DNA of 64,000 nucleotides from positions 181,636,348-181,700,347 of the forward strand of contig CM024753.1 of assembly GCA_014218235.1 (NCBI GenBank), read 5' to 3'. The notes under the pieces were generated by a model. That model did no database searches, was not told where the DNA came from, and worked only from the letters and a program-made list of their open reading frames with translations. This document shows positions 11,081-20,545 of this stretch, in pieces (the first letter of the stretch is position 1; the number at the start of each line of letters is the position of its first letter). The stretch is from Colocasia esculenta. Lineage: Eukaryota > Streptophyta > Magnoliopsida > Alismatales > Araceae. The position numbers were made by a program, and so were the translations under genes.

Positions 11081-12137
11081 GAGAATAGCATGGTTTGTCA
11101 TGGCGGGGCGAATCGGCCCGATTCCCCCGAATCGGAGCGGATCAGGGGCGGGCCGAGTTGTGATCCGCATGGATCCGCCGCCTGGCCGCGAATCGAGTGG
11201 ATCCGATGCGATCCGATCCGATTCGCAGATCCGCCACGATCCTATCCCTGATTCGCCCTGATTCGTCTGATACCTCTTCAGGCAGGGTTGTCAGGAGTCA
11301 GGGCTCAGGATCCTCTTCAGGCAGGGTTGTCAGGATCCCCTTATTTACCTGAATATCATTTAAGTAAATGTTACATTTACTTAAGATATTACATGTAAAT
11401 AAGGAAGCACCCCCCCCATTTGAATCCAATAAAAATATAAAAAAATCATATCTCTTACCAATAAAAAGTCAACTCTCCCACCGAAGAAGAAAATCGCGAT
11501 TTCGATGATTTTAGCGAAATGCTAACTTTTTAATCTCTCATAATTTGGTCTATCTAAAAATTTGATAATTCAAATAAACTATATAGAACACTAAAAATTC
11601 AAAATCCGGTAAAAAAAGTCAAACGTGCATGTGACTTCTCCAAGGGAGCCGCTCTCCTACTGACAGCACTTAGTCTGCTCGAGGCATCTTAGGATTGGTC
11701 AAACTTAAGCTATCATCACCTAAACTCATGAGAATTTTCACTTTCTAATTGAAAAGAAACTAGAAAGTGACAATTCTCATGAGTTTGAGTGATGATAGTT
11801 TAGGTTTGACCAAATCTTAAGAGATCTTAAACAGACTAAGTACTGTCAGTAGGAGAGCGGCTCCCTTGGAGAGGTCACATTCACATTTGACTTTTTTTAC
11901 CGGACTTTGGATTTTTAGTGTTCCATATGATTTATTTGAATTATCAAATTTTTAGATAGACCAAATTATGAGAGATTAAAAAGTTAACATTTCGCTAAAA
12001 TCATCGAAATCGCAATTTTTTTCTTCGGTGGGAGAGTTGACTTTTTATTGGTAAGAGATATGATTTTTTGATATTTTTATTGAATTCAAATGGGTGGTAC
12101 TTTCTTATTTACATGTAATATCTTAAGTAAATGAAAT

Positions 12138-13384
12138 CATGGTTCAAAAACTCGGCCGGATCGGGATCGGATCGGCCGAGTCGGCTCGGTTTTGGGCCTT
12201 CCGATCTGAGCCTGGGTAACCTAGCCGGTCCTTGCACGCGGATCGGACCGGCTCGCCGAGCCCGGCCCGATCCGGGCCGATCCTGTTCAACCTTGTGATG
12301 GGCTGAGTCCAGGCCAATCCCAGGCTGAGTTCAGGCTGAGTCCACTGCGATTTCAGACCTTATTTACTTGAATATCATTTAAGTAAATGTTATTATTTGT
12401 AGTTTCATTTACTTAAGATATTACATGTAAATAAGGAAGTATCCACCATTTGAATCCAATAGAAATATCAAAAAAATCATATCTCTTACCAATAAAAAGT
12501 CAACTCTCCCACCGAAGAAGAAAATCGTGATTTCGTTGATTTTAGCGAAATGCTAACTTTCTAATCTCTCATAATTTAGCTTATCTAAAAATTTGATAAT
12601 TCAAATAAACCATGTGGAACACTAAAAATCTAAAGTCCGGTAAAAAAAATCAAACGTGCATATGACTTCTCCAAGGGAGCCACTCTCCTACTGACAGCAG
12701 TTAGTCTGCTTGAGACCTCTCAGGATTTGGTCAAACCTAAGCTATCATTATCTAAACTCATGAGATTTTTTACTTTTTAATTGAAAAGAAATTAGAAAGT
12801 GACAATTCTCATGACTTTGAGTGATGATAGTTTAAGTTTGACCAAATCCTGAGAGGTCTCAAGCAGACTAAGTGTTGTCAGTAGGAGAGTGGCTTCCTTG
12901 GAGAAGTCATATGCACGTTTGACTTTTTTTACCGGACTTTGGATTTTTAGTGTTCCATATGGTTTATTTGAATTATCCAATTTTTAGATATGCTAAATTA
13001 TGAGAGATTAAAAAGTTAACATTTCGCTAAAATCAACGAAATCACGATTTTCTTCTTCGGTGGGAGAGTTGACTTTTTATTGGTAAGAGATATGATTTTT
13101 TTGATATTTTTATTGAATTCAAATGGGGGGTACTTCCTTATTTACATGTAATATCTTAAGTAAATGTAAACATTTACTTAAATGATATTCAGGTAAATAA
13201 GACCTGAAATCGCAGTGGACTCGGCCTGAACTCAGCCTGTATAAGATATACACCTGTATAATGGGCCGATCCACCCACCCCTGGCTTAGCCGGGCTCGGC
13301 CCAGCTCGGCCGAGCCGGGGTCGGGATCGCCGGGTCGGATCGGTTTTGGGCCGACCGATCCGATCCCCGGGTTTTTGAACCTTG
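12138..13384. mobile_element. hAT element (family III derivative)
   Basis: A perfect 8-bp duplication AATGAAAT lies at 12130-12137 and 13385-13392. The ends are CATGGTTCAAAAACTCGG on the left and, inverted, CAAGGTTCAAAAACCCGG on the right, 16 of 18 matching. The same end sequence starts the truncated hAT element at 30404. The subterminal parts are GC-rich with GGCTCGGCC/CCGATCC words. The centre is a second foldback element, so the 1247-bp unit is non-autonomous. It inserted into foldback element B. Confidence 0.9.
12300..13245. mobile_element. Foldback element D inside the family III hAT
   Basis: A second copy of the foldback family, with inverted arms that start around GGCTGAGTCCACTGCGATTT and contain the same CAACTCTCCCACCGAAGAAG core. 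Arm to arm it is a long palindrome centred near 12780, and it has no coding capacity. It sits between the two subterminal ends of the 12138-13384 hAT element. Confidence 0.8.
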
Positions 13385-13594
13385 AATGAAATAATAAATT
13401 ATAACATTTACTTAAATGATATTCAGGTAAATAAGGGGATCCTGACAACCCTGCCTGAAGAGGATCTTGAGCCCTGACTCCTGACAACCCTGCCTGATAC
13501 ACATACATAATATAATATATATAATAATCATATGCGAATCGGATCCGATTCGCCTCGATTCTGGGCGAATCGGATCGCATCAGAGCGAATCCGA

Positions 13595-13676
13595 TTCGCC
13601 CCGAATCGGCGATACGTCAAACCTTGGAGAATAGTTACTTTCATATGTGATACAATTCAGAGTTGTGCTAAGCTTC
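13595..13676. repeat. 82-bp direct repeat, left copy
   Basis: Starts TTCGCCCCGAATCGGCGATA and ends GTGCTAAGCTTC. It contains the right end of the 11089-13626 hAT element, its GAGAATAG target copy and about 40 bp of flanking DNA. An identical-looking copy is at 16659-16740, on the far side of the LTR element. Confidence 0.9.
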
Positions 13677-14171
13677 TGATGGGGAGCGAGAAGCTGAAGC
13701 TATGGGTTGGCTCATTTGGAGCCCATTTGAAGATTTTTTATTTTTCTGTAATTTTTGGTGCAATTTTCGCACTATTTTTAAGTCCAAGAATAAAATAGTC
13801 CAAAAGAGTCATATTAGAGTCTAATTAGCTGTTATTGTGTAATTTTCATTTCTATGTTTGAGTCAAGTCCAATTTGGGTAAGAATATGTATTTTCTTTCT
13901 TTAGGTGTTTATTATGTTAAGTCTTGTTAGGGATAGAATCTGTTTTTAATTAGAAGTCCATTGGGATTGGGATTAGCCCAAACCCCTTTAAATATATGTA
14001 CACCCCCAGTTTAAAGAAGGGGAACAGAATATTGAGAAAATTTGCTAGCTGCTCTGCTCTGTTCTTCCTCCGCGACGGAGAGAAACCCGCGAAGGGTTCG
14101 CCGCGAAGGCCACGCCGCGAAGGCTCCGGTGAGACGCCGGCTATATCTCCCTCTTCTTTCGTTGTTCCGCA
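13677..14171 (+). repeat. 5' LTR
   Basis: Begins TGATGGGG and ends TTGTTCCGCA, in the usual TG...CA form. A TTAAATATATGTACACC stretch near 13988-14005 could be the promoter. It is followed 6 bp later by the primer binding site. Confidence 0.85.
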
Positions 14172-14177
14172 TCAAAT

Positions 14178-14190
14178 TGGTATCAGAGCC
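14178..14190 (+). promoter_or_regulatory. tRNA-Met primer binding site
   Basis: TGGTATCAGAGCC is the standard plant LTR-retrotransposon primer site, complementary to the 3' end of initiator tRNA-Met. It lies 6 bp after the 5' LTR. Confidence 0.9.
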
Positions 14191-15390
14191 ATCATCGACT
14201 TCTTCTACGGAGCCGAGTCTTGGCCAGCCCCCTCTCGCCGCCCTCTCTGCGACACCCCTCGCAGACCGTCGCCATCGTCACCTTCACTTCCTTCTGGTCT
14301 CTCTCTCTGCTTGCCGTGAAACCCAGTTCCCTGTGTTAGCCCCTGCGCTCCCACCCGCCGACTTCAAGCACCGCCCTGGCCACCCCGCGAACGCGCCAGT
14401 GCCCTGCATTCGCGCCCACCAGCCGCACCCACCTGCGCTTGCGACGACACCGGGTTCGCTTCAGCGCCTGCGTCAACCCTGCGCCTAGGCCGCTGACGGC
14501 ACCCGCCTGTAGCCGCCCTGTCCGCGCCCGCCTTCACCCACGACAGTGCCCGCTTTCGCCCGCGCCGCGAACCAACCCCGCTAGTCCCGCCTCTGTGGCC
14601 ACCCGACCCTCTCCAACCCGCCTCGCCAAAACACCGCGCCCGCCCTGCCACAGCCCTGGCCCGCCATCGTCTGCCTCCGCGCTGCCCAACACCACCCCTG
14701 CTTCAGCACAACCCCGCCGGCGCCGCGTCGGCCAGCCGTCTGCCCCGTGAGCGCCCTGGCCGCCCTGCGCCCGCGCCCCTTCTGCGTTGGCGCCCTTCTC
14801 CAGCGCCTACACGAACGCCGTGAACGCGCCAGCACCACGCCGCTTCCCCAGCGCCTGCACCGCCCACTGCACCCGCGCCGGCCCGGCTCACCCACGACCG
14901 TCTATTCTCGCCAGACGTGGAGAAGAAGAAAAAGGAAGGAGAGGAAGGAGGAGACGTCGTCGGAGCCTCCGCTGCCGGACCTGCCCTCCGGCGCCGTCGT
15001 CGCCGCCACGGGACCCGCCACCCGCCATCGTCACCGCCGGCAACCCCCTTCCCCGCCATCGCAGCTGTCCTTCTCTCCCTCTCTCTGGCTTCTCCCTGCG
15101 CGTGGTTAGAGGAAAGAGGGAGGAGGAAGGAAGGAAGCCCCCTTTAAAGATAACCGGTCAAACCAGGTTTGACCTGGTTAGGCCAGACCCAGGTCCGCTA
15201 CAGTAGCCGGTTTGCTACAGTACCCTGGGCGGTGCACCAGCACTGTTATCGCACCGCCAGCACAAAAGCGTCATTCGTGCTCCGATTCACGTGCCGTTTG
15301 CGTCGTTGTGATCATCTCGACGAATTCTTGTCACTCAGCGGCCCACGCCCTGCAACCGTCCATCCAATGTCACATCAATTTGGGTAATCT
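14190..15390 (+). other. GC-rich internal region of the LTR element
   Basis: Very GC-rich (runs of CGCCCGCGCC, CCGCCGGC), so several long open frames exist on both strands, rich in Pro, Ala and Arg. None resembles a known gag or pol domain. This may be a captured gene fragment or an expanded leader. The composition differs sharply from the AT-rich DNA around it. Confidence 0.5.
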
Positions 15391-15395
15391 CTTAC

Positions 15396-16179
15396 ATGTG
15401 CCATATGAATTTTAGTTTTCTCATCCTTCTACCAAATGAGAAGCCAACAAAAATTATACTCGATGAAGAGAATCAGAACAACTATATTTCTCGGGCTATT
15501 GTTGACATTTTGTTGCAAACTGGTGAGGTCATTGTTGATGGTGATCAAGCTTTTGTAGAGTTTCACCTAAAATTTTTAGGTAGAACTCAAAAGAGACCAG
15601 TTAATTATTTTGATGGAGCTTGGTGCACTATTGATCCCTCGAGGTCTTACATTACTTTGGGAAAAGAGTGGTTGGAAGAGCGACATGTTACTTTCGACTC
15701 AAACCAGTGCTTCATCCAGCCACCGCATTTAAGAGGTAAATTTTGTTTTCTCAAGTATATTTCTCCTGCGGCCAAGCCAGCGCTCCCGGAGAAGACTGTG
15801 ATTGATGAAAAGCCATTGGAGTTGGTAACTACTACTGAGCATGTATGTGTGAAGACAATTCTTGTTGACACTTGGGATCAAGACTTATTCGTTAAGTCTG
15901 GACTTCACTTGATATATGATGATATATTCGAGATAAGCTCATCATTGACAGCAACCAGTGAACCGCCAGATGTTACCAAAGATCAGTGCAACTATGATAT
16001 GATATGGTCAGATCTTGATGCACACATTCTATGCAGACTGCAATTTTTCAGAAGGCTTCTTGGTTTGGATTTCCTTATAGTGACTTTATTAGAGCATGAC
16101 TTCATCATTCCCCTGCCACTTGTATGGATATTGCGACATTTCAAAACTCGAGGACGAGTTTTCTCGAACCAGGGGAGAA
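15396..16179 (+). CDS. Unidentified ORF of the LTR element
   Basis: Open frame of about 260 codons before it runs into the 3' LTR. It begins MCHMNFSFLILLPNEKP and includes HLKFLGRTQKRPVNYFDG and SRSYITLGKEWLEERHVTFD. I recognise no domain. The C-terminal end (HFKTRGRVFSNQGRMM) is like the end of Gypsy polyproteins, so the frame could be a divergent or fused remainder of a polyprotein. No catalytic motif of protease, reverse transcriptase or integrase was seen. Confidence 0.5.
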
Positions 16180-16662
16180 TGATGGGGAGCGAGAAGCTGA
16201 AGCTATGGGTTGGCTCATTTGGAGCCCATTTGAAGATTTTTTATTTTTCTGTAATTTTGGTGCAATTTTCGCACTATTTTTAAGTCCAAGAATAAAATAG
16301 TCCAAAAGAGTCATATTAGAGTCTAATTAGCTGTTATTGTGTAATTTTCATTTCTATGTTTGAGTCAAGTCCAATTTGGGTAAGAATATGTATTTCTTTC
16401 TTTAGGTGTTTATTATGTTAAGTCTTGTTAGGGATAGAATCTGTTTTTAATTAGAAGTCCATTGGGATTGGGATTAGCCCAAACCCCTTTAAATATATGT
16501 ACACCCCCAGTTTAAAGAAGGGGAACAGAATATTGAGAAAATTTGCTAGCTGCTCTGCTCTGTTCTTCCTCCGCGACGGAGAGAAACCCGCGAAGGGTTC
16601 GCCGCGAAGGCCACGCCGCGAAGGCTCCGGTGAGACGCCGGCTATATCTCCCTCTTCTTTCG
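16180..16662 (+). repeat. 3' LTR, truncated by ~10 bp
   Basis: Matches the 5' LTR from TGATGGGG through CTCTTCTTTCG, with only one or two small indels. The terminal TTGTTCCGCA is missing and is replaced by the 82-bp repeat, with TTCG shared at the joint. The closeness of the LTRs suggests a fairly recent insertion. Confidence 0.85.
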
Positions 16663-16740
16663 CCCCGAATCGGCGATACGTCAAACCTTGGAGAATAGTT
16701 ACTTTCATATGTGATACAATTCAGAGTTGTGCTAAGCTTC
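16659..16740. repeat. 82-bp direct repeat, right copy
   Basis: Copy of 13595-13676, again containing the hAT end, GAGAATAG and the flank up to GCTAAGCTTC. The sequence then continues into unique DNA (TCTCTTATGTAG). Confidence 0.9.
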
Positions 16741-17100
16741 TCTCTTATGTAGATGAGGCTTAGCTTGCCCAAATTTTGGCTTGTGGGTGGGTAGAGTTTG
16801 CCACACCATGTCGACTTGAGTCCTTTTTTGGTACAGTGGGCTTTTTGTTTGATTTTTGTACTTTTAAATTTCCTTGTTTTGTGGAATAATTTTTTTGGTA
16901 TTATTCACTTTCAGAATTGAAGGAATCAAGTTGGACTAGTGTTGGACCCGTTATTTTTATCGGGGTTATTGAGAATCAATTTCCCTTGATTATGTTGGGA
17001 TAATTCATATTTGGAGATGGACAGTACACCTTAGAGTTAACATTTCTCCGTTGCGTATTCTTATGCTCTATATTTCTCGACTATGTCGAGATCAAATCAT
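16741..17100. other. Non-coding DNA, no gene recognised
   Basis: This is the continuation of the original flank that received the hAT and LTR insertions. No domain or repeat was recognised. Confidence 0.4.
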
Positions 17101-18320
17101 GTATAGGGGTGTACGGAGCTAGGCAAGGAGTCGACGTCGTCGCTCCATGGAGTACATCCACGCCTGGAGTTTATCACCCCATTTAAACAGATCGCAGCAA
17201 AGTTTTGCTTACGTACTCTTAAAGGCCGAGAAAGCATGTATCACGTGACCCGGGCTAGTATGATCTCCCCCAGCAGTTAGTCTCGGGAAAACAGTGGTAC
17301 GCAGACAACAGCAGAAGTTTGTCACTGACGACTCCACAACCTCCGACATGCACCATGAACGAGCTTCGGCAGTTGTGGGGAACCTCCACGGAACTTGCAC
17401 CCTTTTCTGGCCCCAAAGGGCTTTTAAAGGGAAAGGAGAGGGCTGCGCCCCTCAAAAGGCCCCTGCCGAGTTTGGCAGGCCTCTGGATGGGTTGCGCAGG
17501 CCCGATGGCCCCTTCTTTGGGCCTTTTCGGCCCCGCCCTGGTCCAGCAGGGCCTGCGGGACCCTCAGCGGGTCCGTCTGGCTTCTGTCAAACTCACTGGG
17601 TTCCAGTGGGTTTGACCAGCCCTTTTTTGGGGCCGGTCAAACCCGCTGGACACCCAATGCTTTCGACCGCCCCATTTTGGGGCTGGTTGAACCCGCTGGG
17701 AGGCCAGCGAGTTCAAACAGCAGGTCCAAATGCCCCATTTTGGGGCCTGGTTGAACCTGCTGGCCCCCATTTGACCATCTCGCCCCCTAAATTTCTATAA
17801 ACAGGGCCCCGGTGGCCCCATTTCAAGGGAGATATAGAAGATCACGAAGAGGAAAGCACCAAGTACCACTTAATGTAATCTTTAAAGTGTTCGTAGTTTG
17901 CAGCTCGTGGTTTGTGCTTTGGTATGGTTGTGCAAGCCCATTAAGGGTATGAAATTATGAGAATACCCTTGGACTTCGCACTTATACTGTTAAAGGTCCA
18001 GACCATGTACCGTCCGTGTGTCTGATGGATGGGGGCCATGTGTAACTCTCAAAAGTTATGGAAATGCCCTCCTCACAGGCTGGATATCTTCAGTCCTGCA
18101 AATTACAATTATACCCTGCAATTACCAAATATTGTGGCTATGCCCTTGTAACTTGCTTTAGTGCAGGAATTCCCTCTGTACAGGCAAGTGGGCAACAATA
18201 TGCCGACCATACATTGTACTCTGTATCTTTAATGAAAAATACCTTTTTGTCATGGTTGTGTGTTCATTTTGTAGCCATGTGGCGAATTACAAATAACCGC
18301 ATTACAAAGAATTACTGAAC
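17101..18320 (+). mobile_element. LTR fragment, family A
   Basis: Homologous over most of its length to 62160-63306 on the same strand. Shared landmarks are GGTCAAACCCGCTGG-type ~60-bp repeats (17540-17770), a TATA-like TTTCTATAAACAGG near 17793, a ...ACCACTTA.TG.AATC block and CCATGTACCGTCCGTGTGTCT near 18004. The order (repeats, TATA-like site, conserved leader) fits an LTR with its U3, R and U5. No internal coding region is attached. The frame at 17294-17800 comes from the repeat. Confidence 0.6.
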
Positions 18321-18635
18321 CACCCTCAAACTTTCCTAAAATAGCCCCAGTGCTCCCAGAAGTTGAGAAAATACATTAAAAACCTTCTGCCAATCCCGAA
18401 CTTGTTCCAAGCCCTCGAGTCTGGCCAAATTACCAAAATACCTCTGCAATCCAGAAAGTCTCCAAATGACCTTCTAGCCTTCCAAAAATGACCTCAGAGT
18501 ATTCGAAGTTAGAAATTGTAGTAAAATATTTCTGTCAGTCTTAAGTTTGTATCAAACCCTGACTTGGCCTAAATTACCAAAATGCCCCATTGTTGACACA
18601 ATTTTTAAACAAAAAATTACCTAAAGAAAAAGCCC
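18321..18635. other. Short-unit repeat-like non-coding DNA
   Basis: Contains recurring words such as AAATTACCAAAATGCC and CCTTCCAAAAATGACC. It looks like the degenerate internal repeats of an LTR U3 region. No gene. Confidence 0.4.
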
Positions 18636-18639
18636 CTTG

Positions 18640-19000
18640 GTGCGGACCACCCGCGCCAGGCCAGCGCGGCTACCCGCACGGGGCCCGCATGCAGCCACCC
18701 GCGCCGGGCACTCGCGCATAGGTGCCACCCGCACCAGGCCATCCACGCGCAGGTGCCACCCGCGCGCGGGGCCCGCCTACGTGAGGCACCCGCGCCGAGC
18801 CACCCACGCGCAGGTGCCACCCGCGCCGGGCCACTTGCGCGCGGCACCTGTGCTGGGCCACCCCGCACCGGGCGCCTGCGCATTGGTCCGGCGGCCCTGG
18901 CTGGTCGGGCTGCCCTGGCCTGTGCATGGGGCCTGCCACCTGGTTCGGCGGCCATGGCAGCGGCCACCCGCGTTGGACCATCTACCTCCGCCGGGCCATC
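18640..19000. repeat. GC-rich minisatellite (CCACCCGCGC units)
   Basis: Irregular tandem units of about 25-40 bp built on CGCGCAGGTGCCACCCGCGC and CGGGCCACC. The Arg/Pro/Ala-rich frames on both strands come from this repeat. It probably belongs to the U3 region of the LTR whose TATA-like site is near 19450, now separated from it by the hAT MITE. Confidence 0.7.
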
Positions 19001-19010
19001 TCCCCAAGAC

Positions 19011-19441
19011 TAGGGGTGTACATGGTTCGGTTCGGTTTTCTCCAATTTTGGAGAAAACCGAACTGAACCGTTTCATTCAGTGAACCGAACTGAACCGAAC
19101 TGGTTCGGTTCGGTTCAAACTGAATTCCCATTTTTCTGACGTTTTTTGGATTTTTTAAGCGTTTTTTGGCATTTTTTAACAAAACATGGCAAAAACAGGT
19201 GTTTTGTGGTGGTCGCGAGTTTCGAACTCGCGACCACCACGCGCGTGGAGGGCGCGCGACGCCGCCCTCCACTGCGCTACCAGTTTTTTTTGTAAATTTT
19301 TATTATTTATATAATTATATATCTATATTCGGTTCATTTCGGTTTCCAAACTTAAAACCGAACTGAACCATTTGTCCCATGAAACCGAACCGGTCGGTTC
19401 GGTTCGGTTTTACGGTTTGGACCGTATTATGAACAGCCCTA
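19011..19441. mobile_element. hAT MITE (family V, TAGGGGTGT ends)
   Basis: A perfect 8-bp duplication CCCAAGAC lies at 19003-19010 and 19442-19449. The ends are TAGGGGTGTACATGGTTCGG and, inverted from the right, TAGGGCTGTTCATAATACGG, a common plant hAT end type. The subterminal regions are arrays of GGTTCGGTTCGG/CCGAACTGAACC. No transposase. It inserted 2-3 bp upstream of the CCTATAAATAC promoter motif of an LTR. Confidence 0.92.
19200..19293 (-). other. tRNA-like Pol III promoter segment within the MITE
   Basis: On the minus strand the segment reads CTGGTAGCGCAGTGGAGGG and, ~45 nt later, GCGAGTTCGAAACTCGC. The first matches an A-box (TRGYNNARNNGG). The second gives a perfect 5-bp T-arm with a 7-nt TTCGAAA loop and a B-box core. 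The rest does not fold into a standard cloverleaf: the T-arm extends into a 14-bp hairpin. I therefore do not call a tRNA. A tRNA-derived SINE head is the best guess. Confidence 0.5.
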
Positions 19442-20090
19442 CCCAAGACCCTATAAATACAGGGGGAGGGGCATGAAGAAACGCGGCGGCCTGGCGCTCG
19501 AGAACTCTCTCGCGTAAGCGCTCCCTTGGGATCAGAGCGAAATCAGACCCCCCGCGGCTCTCTCCACGCTGAAAGAAAGGCTCCCCCGTTTTGGCAAAAC
19601 TTTGGGGCGGGGACATGTTTGTTCCTTGTATGAAGACCCCCATGTGGACCCCGTTTGTGTAAAATTACACAAAGGCCCTCGGGAGAAAAATTTGTGCATG
19701 TGCGTACACAAGTGCCCCCTCATGTGGGCCCAAGCTTGTGTAAAATTGCACAAAGCCCTTTGGGAATATAAAGTTTATGTATGTGTACGTCAAAAGTACA
19801 CATACACCTGTGGTCCAAAAAATTGCAGGAATACTCCTGCTTCTGGGAAAATTACAGAAATATCCCCGTGAATGAGAAAATTGAAGAAATACCCTACTGG
19901 GCCGAAAAATTGCAGGAATATCCCTGCTGCCCTGGAAAATTACAGAAGTACCCTTGCTGCTCGGAAAGTTGCGGATACGTCCTTATGGCACGAAAATGGC
20001 AAAGATAGCCCGATGGTCCGTGCCTCTTGTCCAACCCGGTGGAGCAGGACCCACGTCACTTCTATGAAGTGGCGTGTGCTCTTCCGGGTG
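19442..20090 (+). mobile_element. LTR fragment with TATA motif
   Basis: CCCTATAAATACAGGGGGAGGGGC at about 19449 is a TATA box in the style of the other LTRs here. The following CTCTCTCGCGTAAGC ... GATCAGAGCGAAATCAGACCCCC is similar to the segment after the TATA box near 20930. Then come 28-35-bp degenerate repeats (GGAAAATTACAGAAATACCC, 19815-19975). Confidence 0.55.
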
Positions 20091-20149
20091 TGACTTGAAG
20101 CCGGACTCATGGGGAGTTCTCGGGAAACGTCACCCAACAGCAAGGATGT

Positions 20150-20545
20150 CTCAGAAAGCCAGAAAACGACAGGGATGTCCCAGAAAGCCAGGAAGTGGCA
20201 GAAATGTCCGAGCAAGCCAGAAAATGGCAGGGATGTCCCAGAAAGCCAGAAAATGGTAGAGATGCCCCAGAAAGCCAGGAAGTGGCAGAAATGTCCGAGC
20301 AAGCTAGAAAACGGCAGGGATGTCCCAAAAAGCCAGAAAATGGCAGAGATGCCCTGAAAGCCAAGTGGCAGAAATGTCCGAGCAAGCTAGAAAATGGCAG
20401 AGATGTCCCAGAAAGCCAGAAAATGGCAGAGATGTCCCAGGAAGTCAGGAAATGACAGGGATGTCCGAGTAAGCCAAGAAATGACAAGGATGTCCAAGCA
20501 GACCAAGAAACGGCAGAAGCACCTGGGAAAGTCAATTAATGATGA
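20150..20545. repeat. ~28-bp minisatellite (CCAGAAAATGGCAGAGATGTC)
   Basis: About 14 tandem units of 26-30 bp. Alternate units differ (AGAAAGCCAG against GAGCAAGCTAG), giving a partial ~57-bp higher-order period. The long frames on both strands (KARKWQKCPSKPENGRDVP-like) are repeat products. It lies upstream of the TATA box at about 20930, so it is probably LTR U3. Confidence 0.85.

Larger units (their letters stand above)
11274..13493. mobile_element. Foldback element B, interrupted by a hAT insertion
   Basis: It has long inverted ends beginning GCAGGGTTGTCAGGAGTCAG and continuing through GGATCCTCTTCAGGCAGGGT and CCTTATTTACCTGAATATC. A 7-bp direct repeat CTGATAC flanks it at 11267-11273 and 13494-13500. 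Within 11340-12130 the DNA is a near-perfect palindrome: the two arms meet near 11755 and share the segments CTCCAAGGGAGCCGCTCTCC, CAACTCTCCCACCGAAGAAG and ACATGTAAATAAGG. No coding capacity is present. The right part is split by the hAT element at 12138-13384. Similar arms occur at 12.3-13.2, 27.8-28.1, 29.5-29.8, 39.2-40.1, 58.8-59.7 and 60.9-61.2 kb. Confidence 0.8.
11089..13626. mobile_element. hAT element (family IV) carrying nested insertions
   Basis: The outermost element of a nest. A perfect 8-bp duplication GAGAATAG lies at 11081-11088 and 13627-13634. The ends are CATGGTTTGTCATGGCGGGG on the left and, read inward from the right, CAAGGTTTGACGTATCGCC. The element's own sequence is only the first ~185 bp and last ~125 bp, rich in CGAATCGG/GATCCG words. 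The rest is the foldback element at 11274-13493. It is related to the 361-bp element at 27363-27723 by its ends. It carries no transposase and is non-autonomous. Confidence 0.88.
13677..16662 (+). mobile_element. Non-autonomous Gypsy-like LTR retrotransposon
   Basis: Two long terminal repeats, 13677-14171 and 16180-16662, are almost identical and start TGATGGGGAGCGAGAAG. A primer binding site complementary to the tRNA-Met 3' end follows the first, and a purine tract CCAGGGGAGAA precedes the second. Before that tract, the sequence reads as a TRGRV.S.QGRMM tail, a common end of plant Gypsy polyproteins. No reverse transcriptase or integrase is present. The interior is a GC-rich proline/arginine-coding stretch (14190-15390) followed by an open frame of unknown function. 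The 3' LTR lacks the last ~10 bp of the 5' LTR and runs straight into the 82-bp repeat. Confidence 0.85.

Noticed and set aside
14042..15206. Several overlapping Pro/Ala/Arg-rich ORFs on both strands
   Set aside because: High GC leaves few stops in any frame. No recognisable gag or other domain.
19200..19293. Functional tRNA gene
   Set aside because: A-box, B-box and a T-arm are present, but the acceptor and anticodon stems do not form a standard cloverleaf.
20150..20545. CRISPR-like array
   Set aside because: Units are contiguous tandem repeats without unique spacers, in a eukaryotic LTR.
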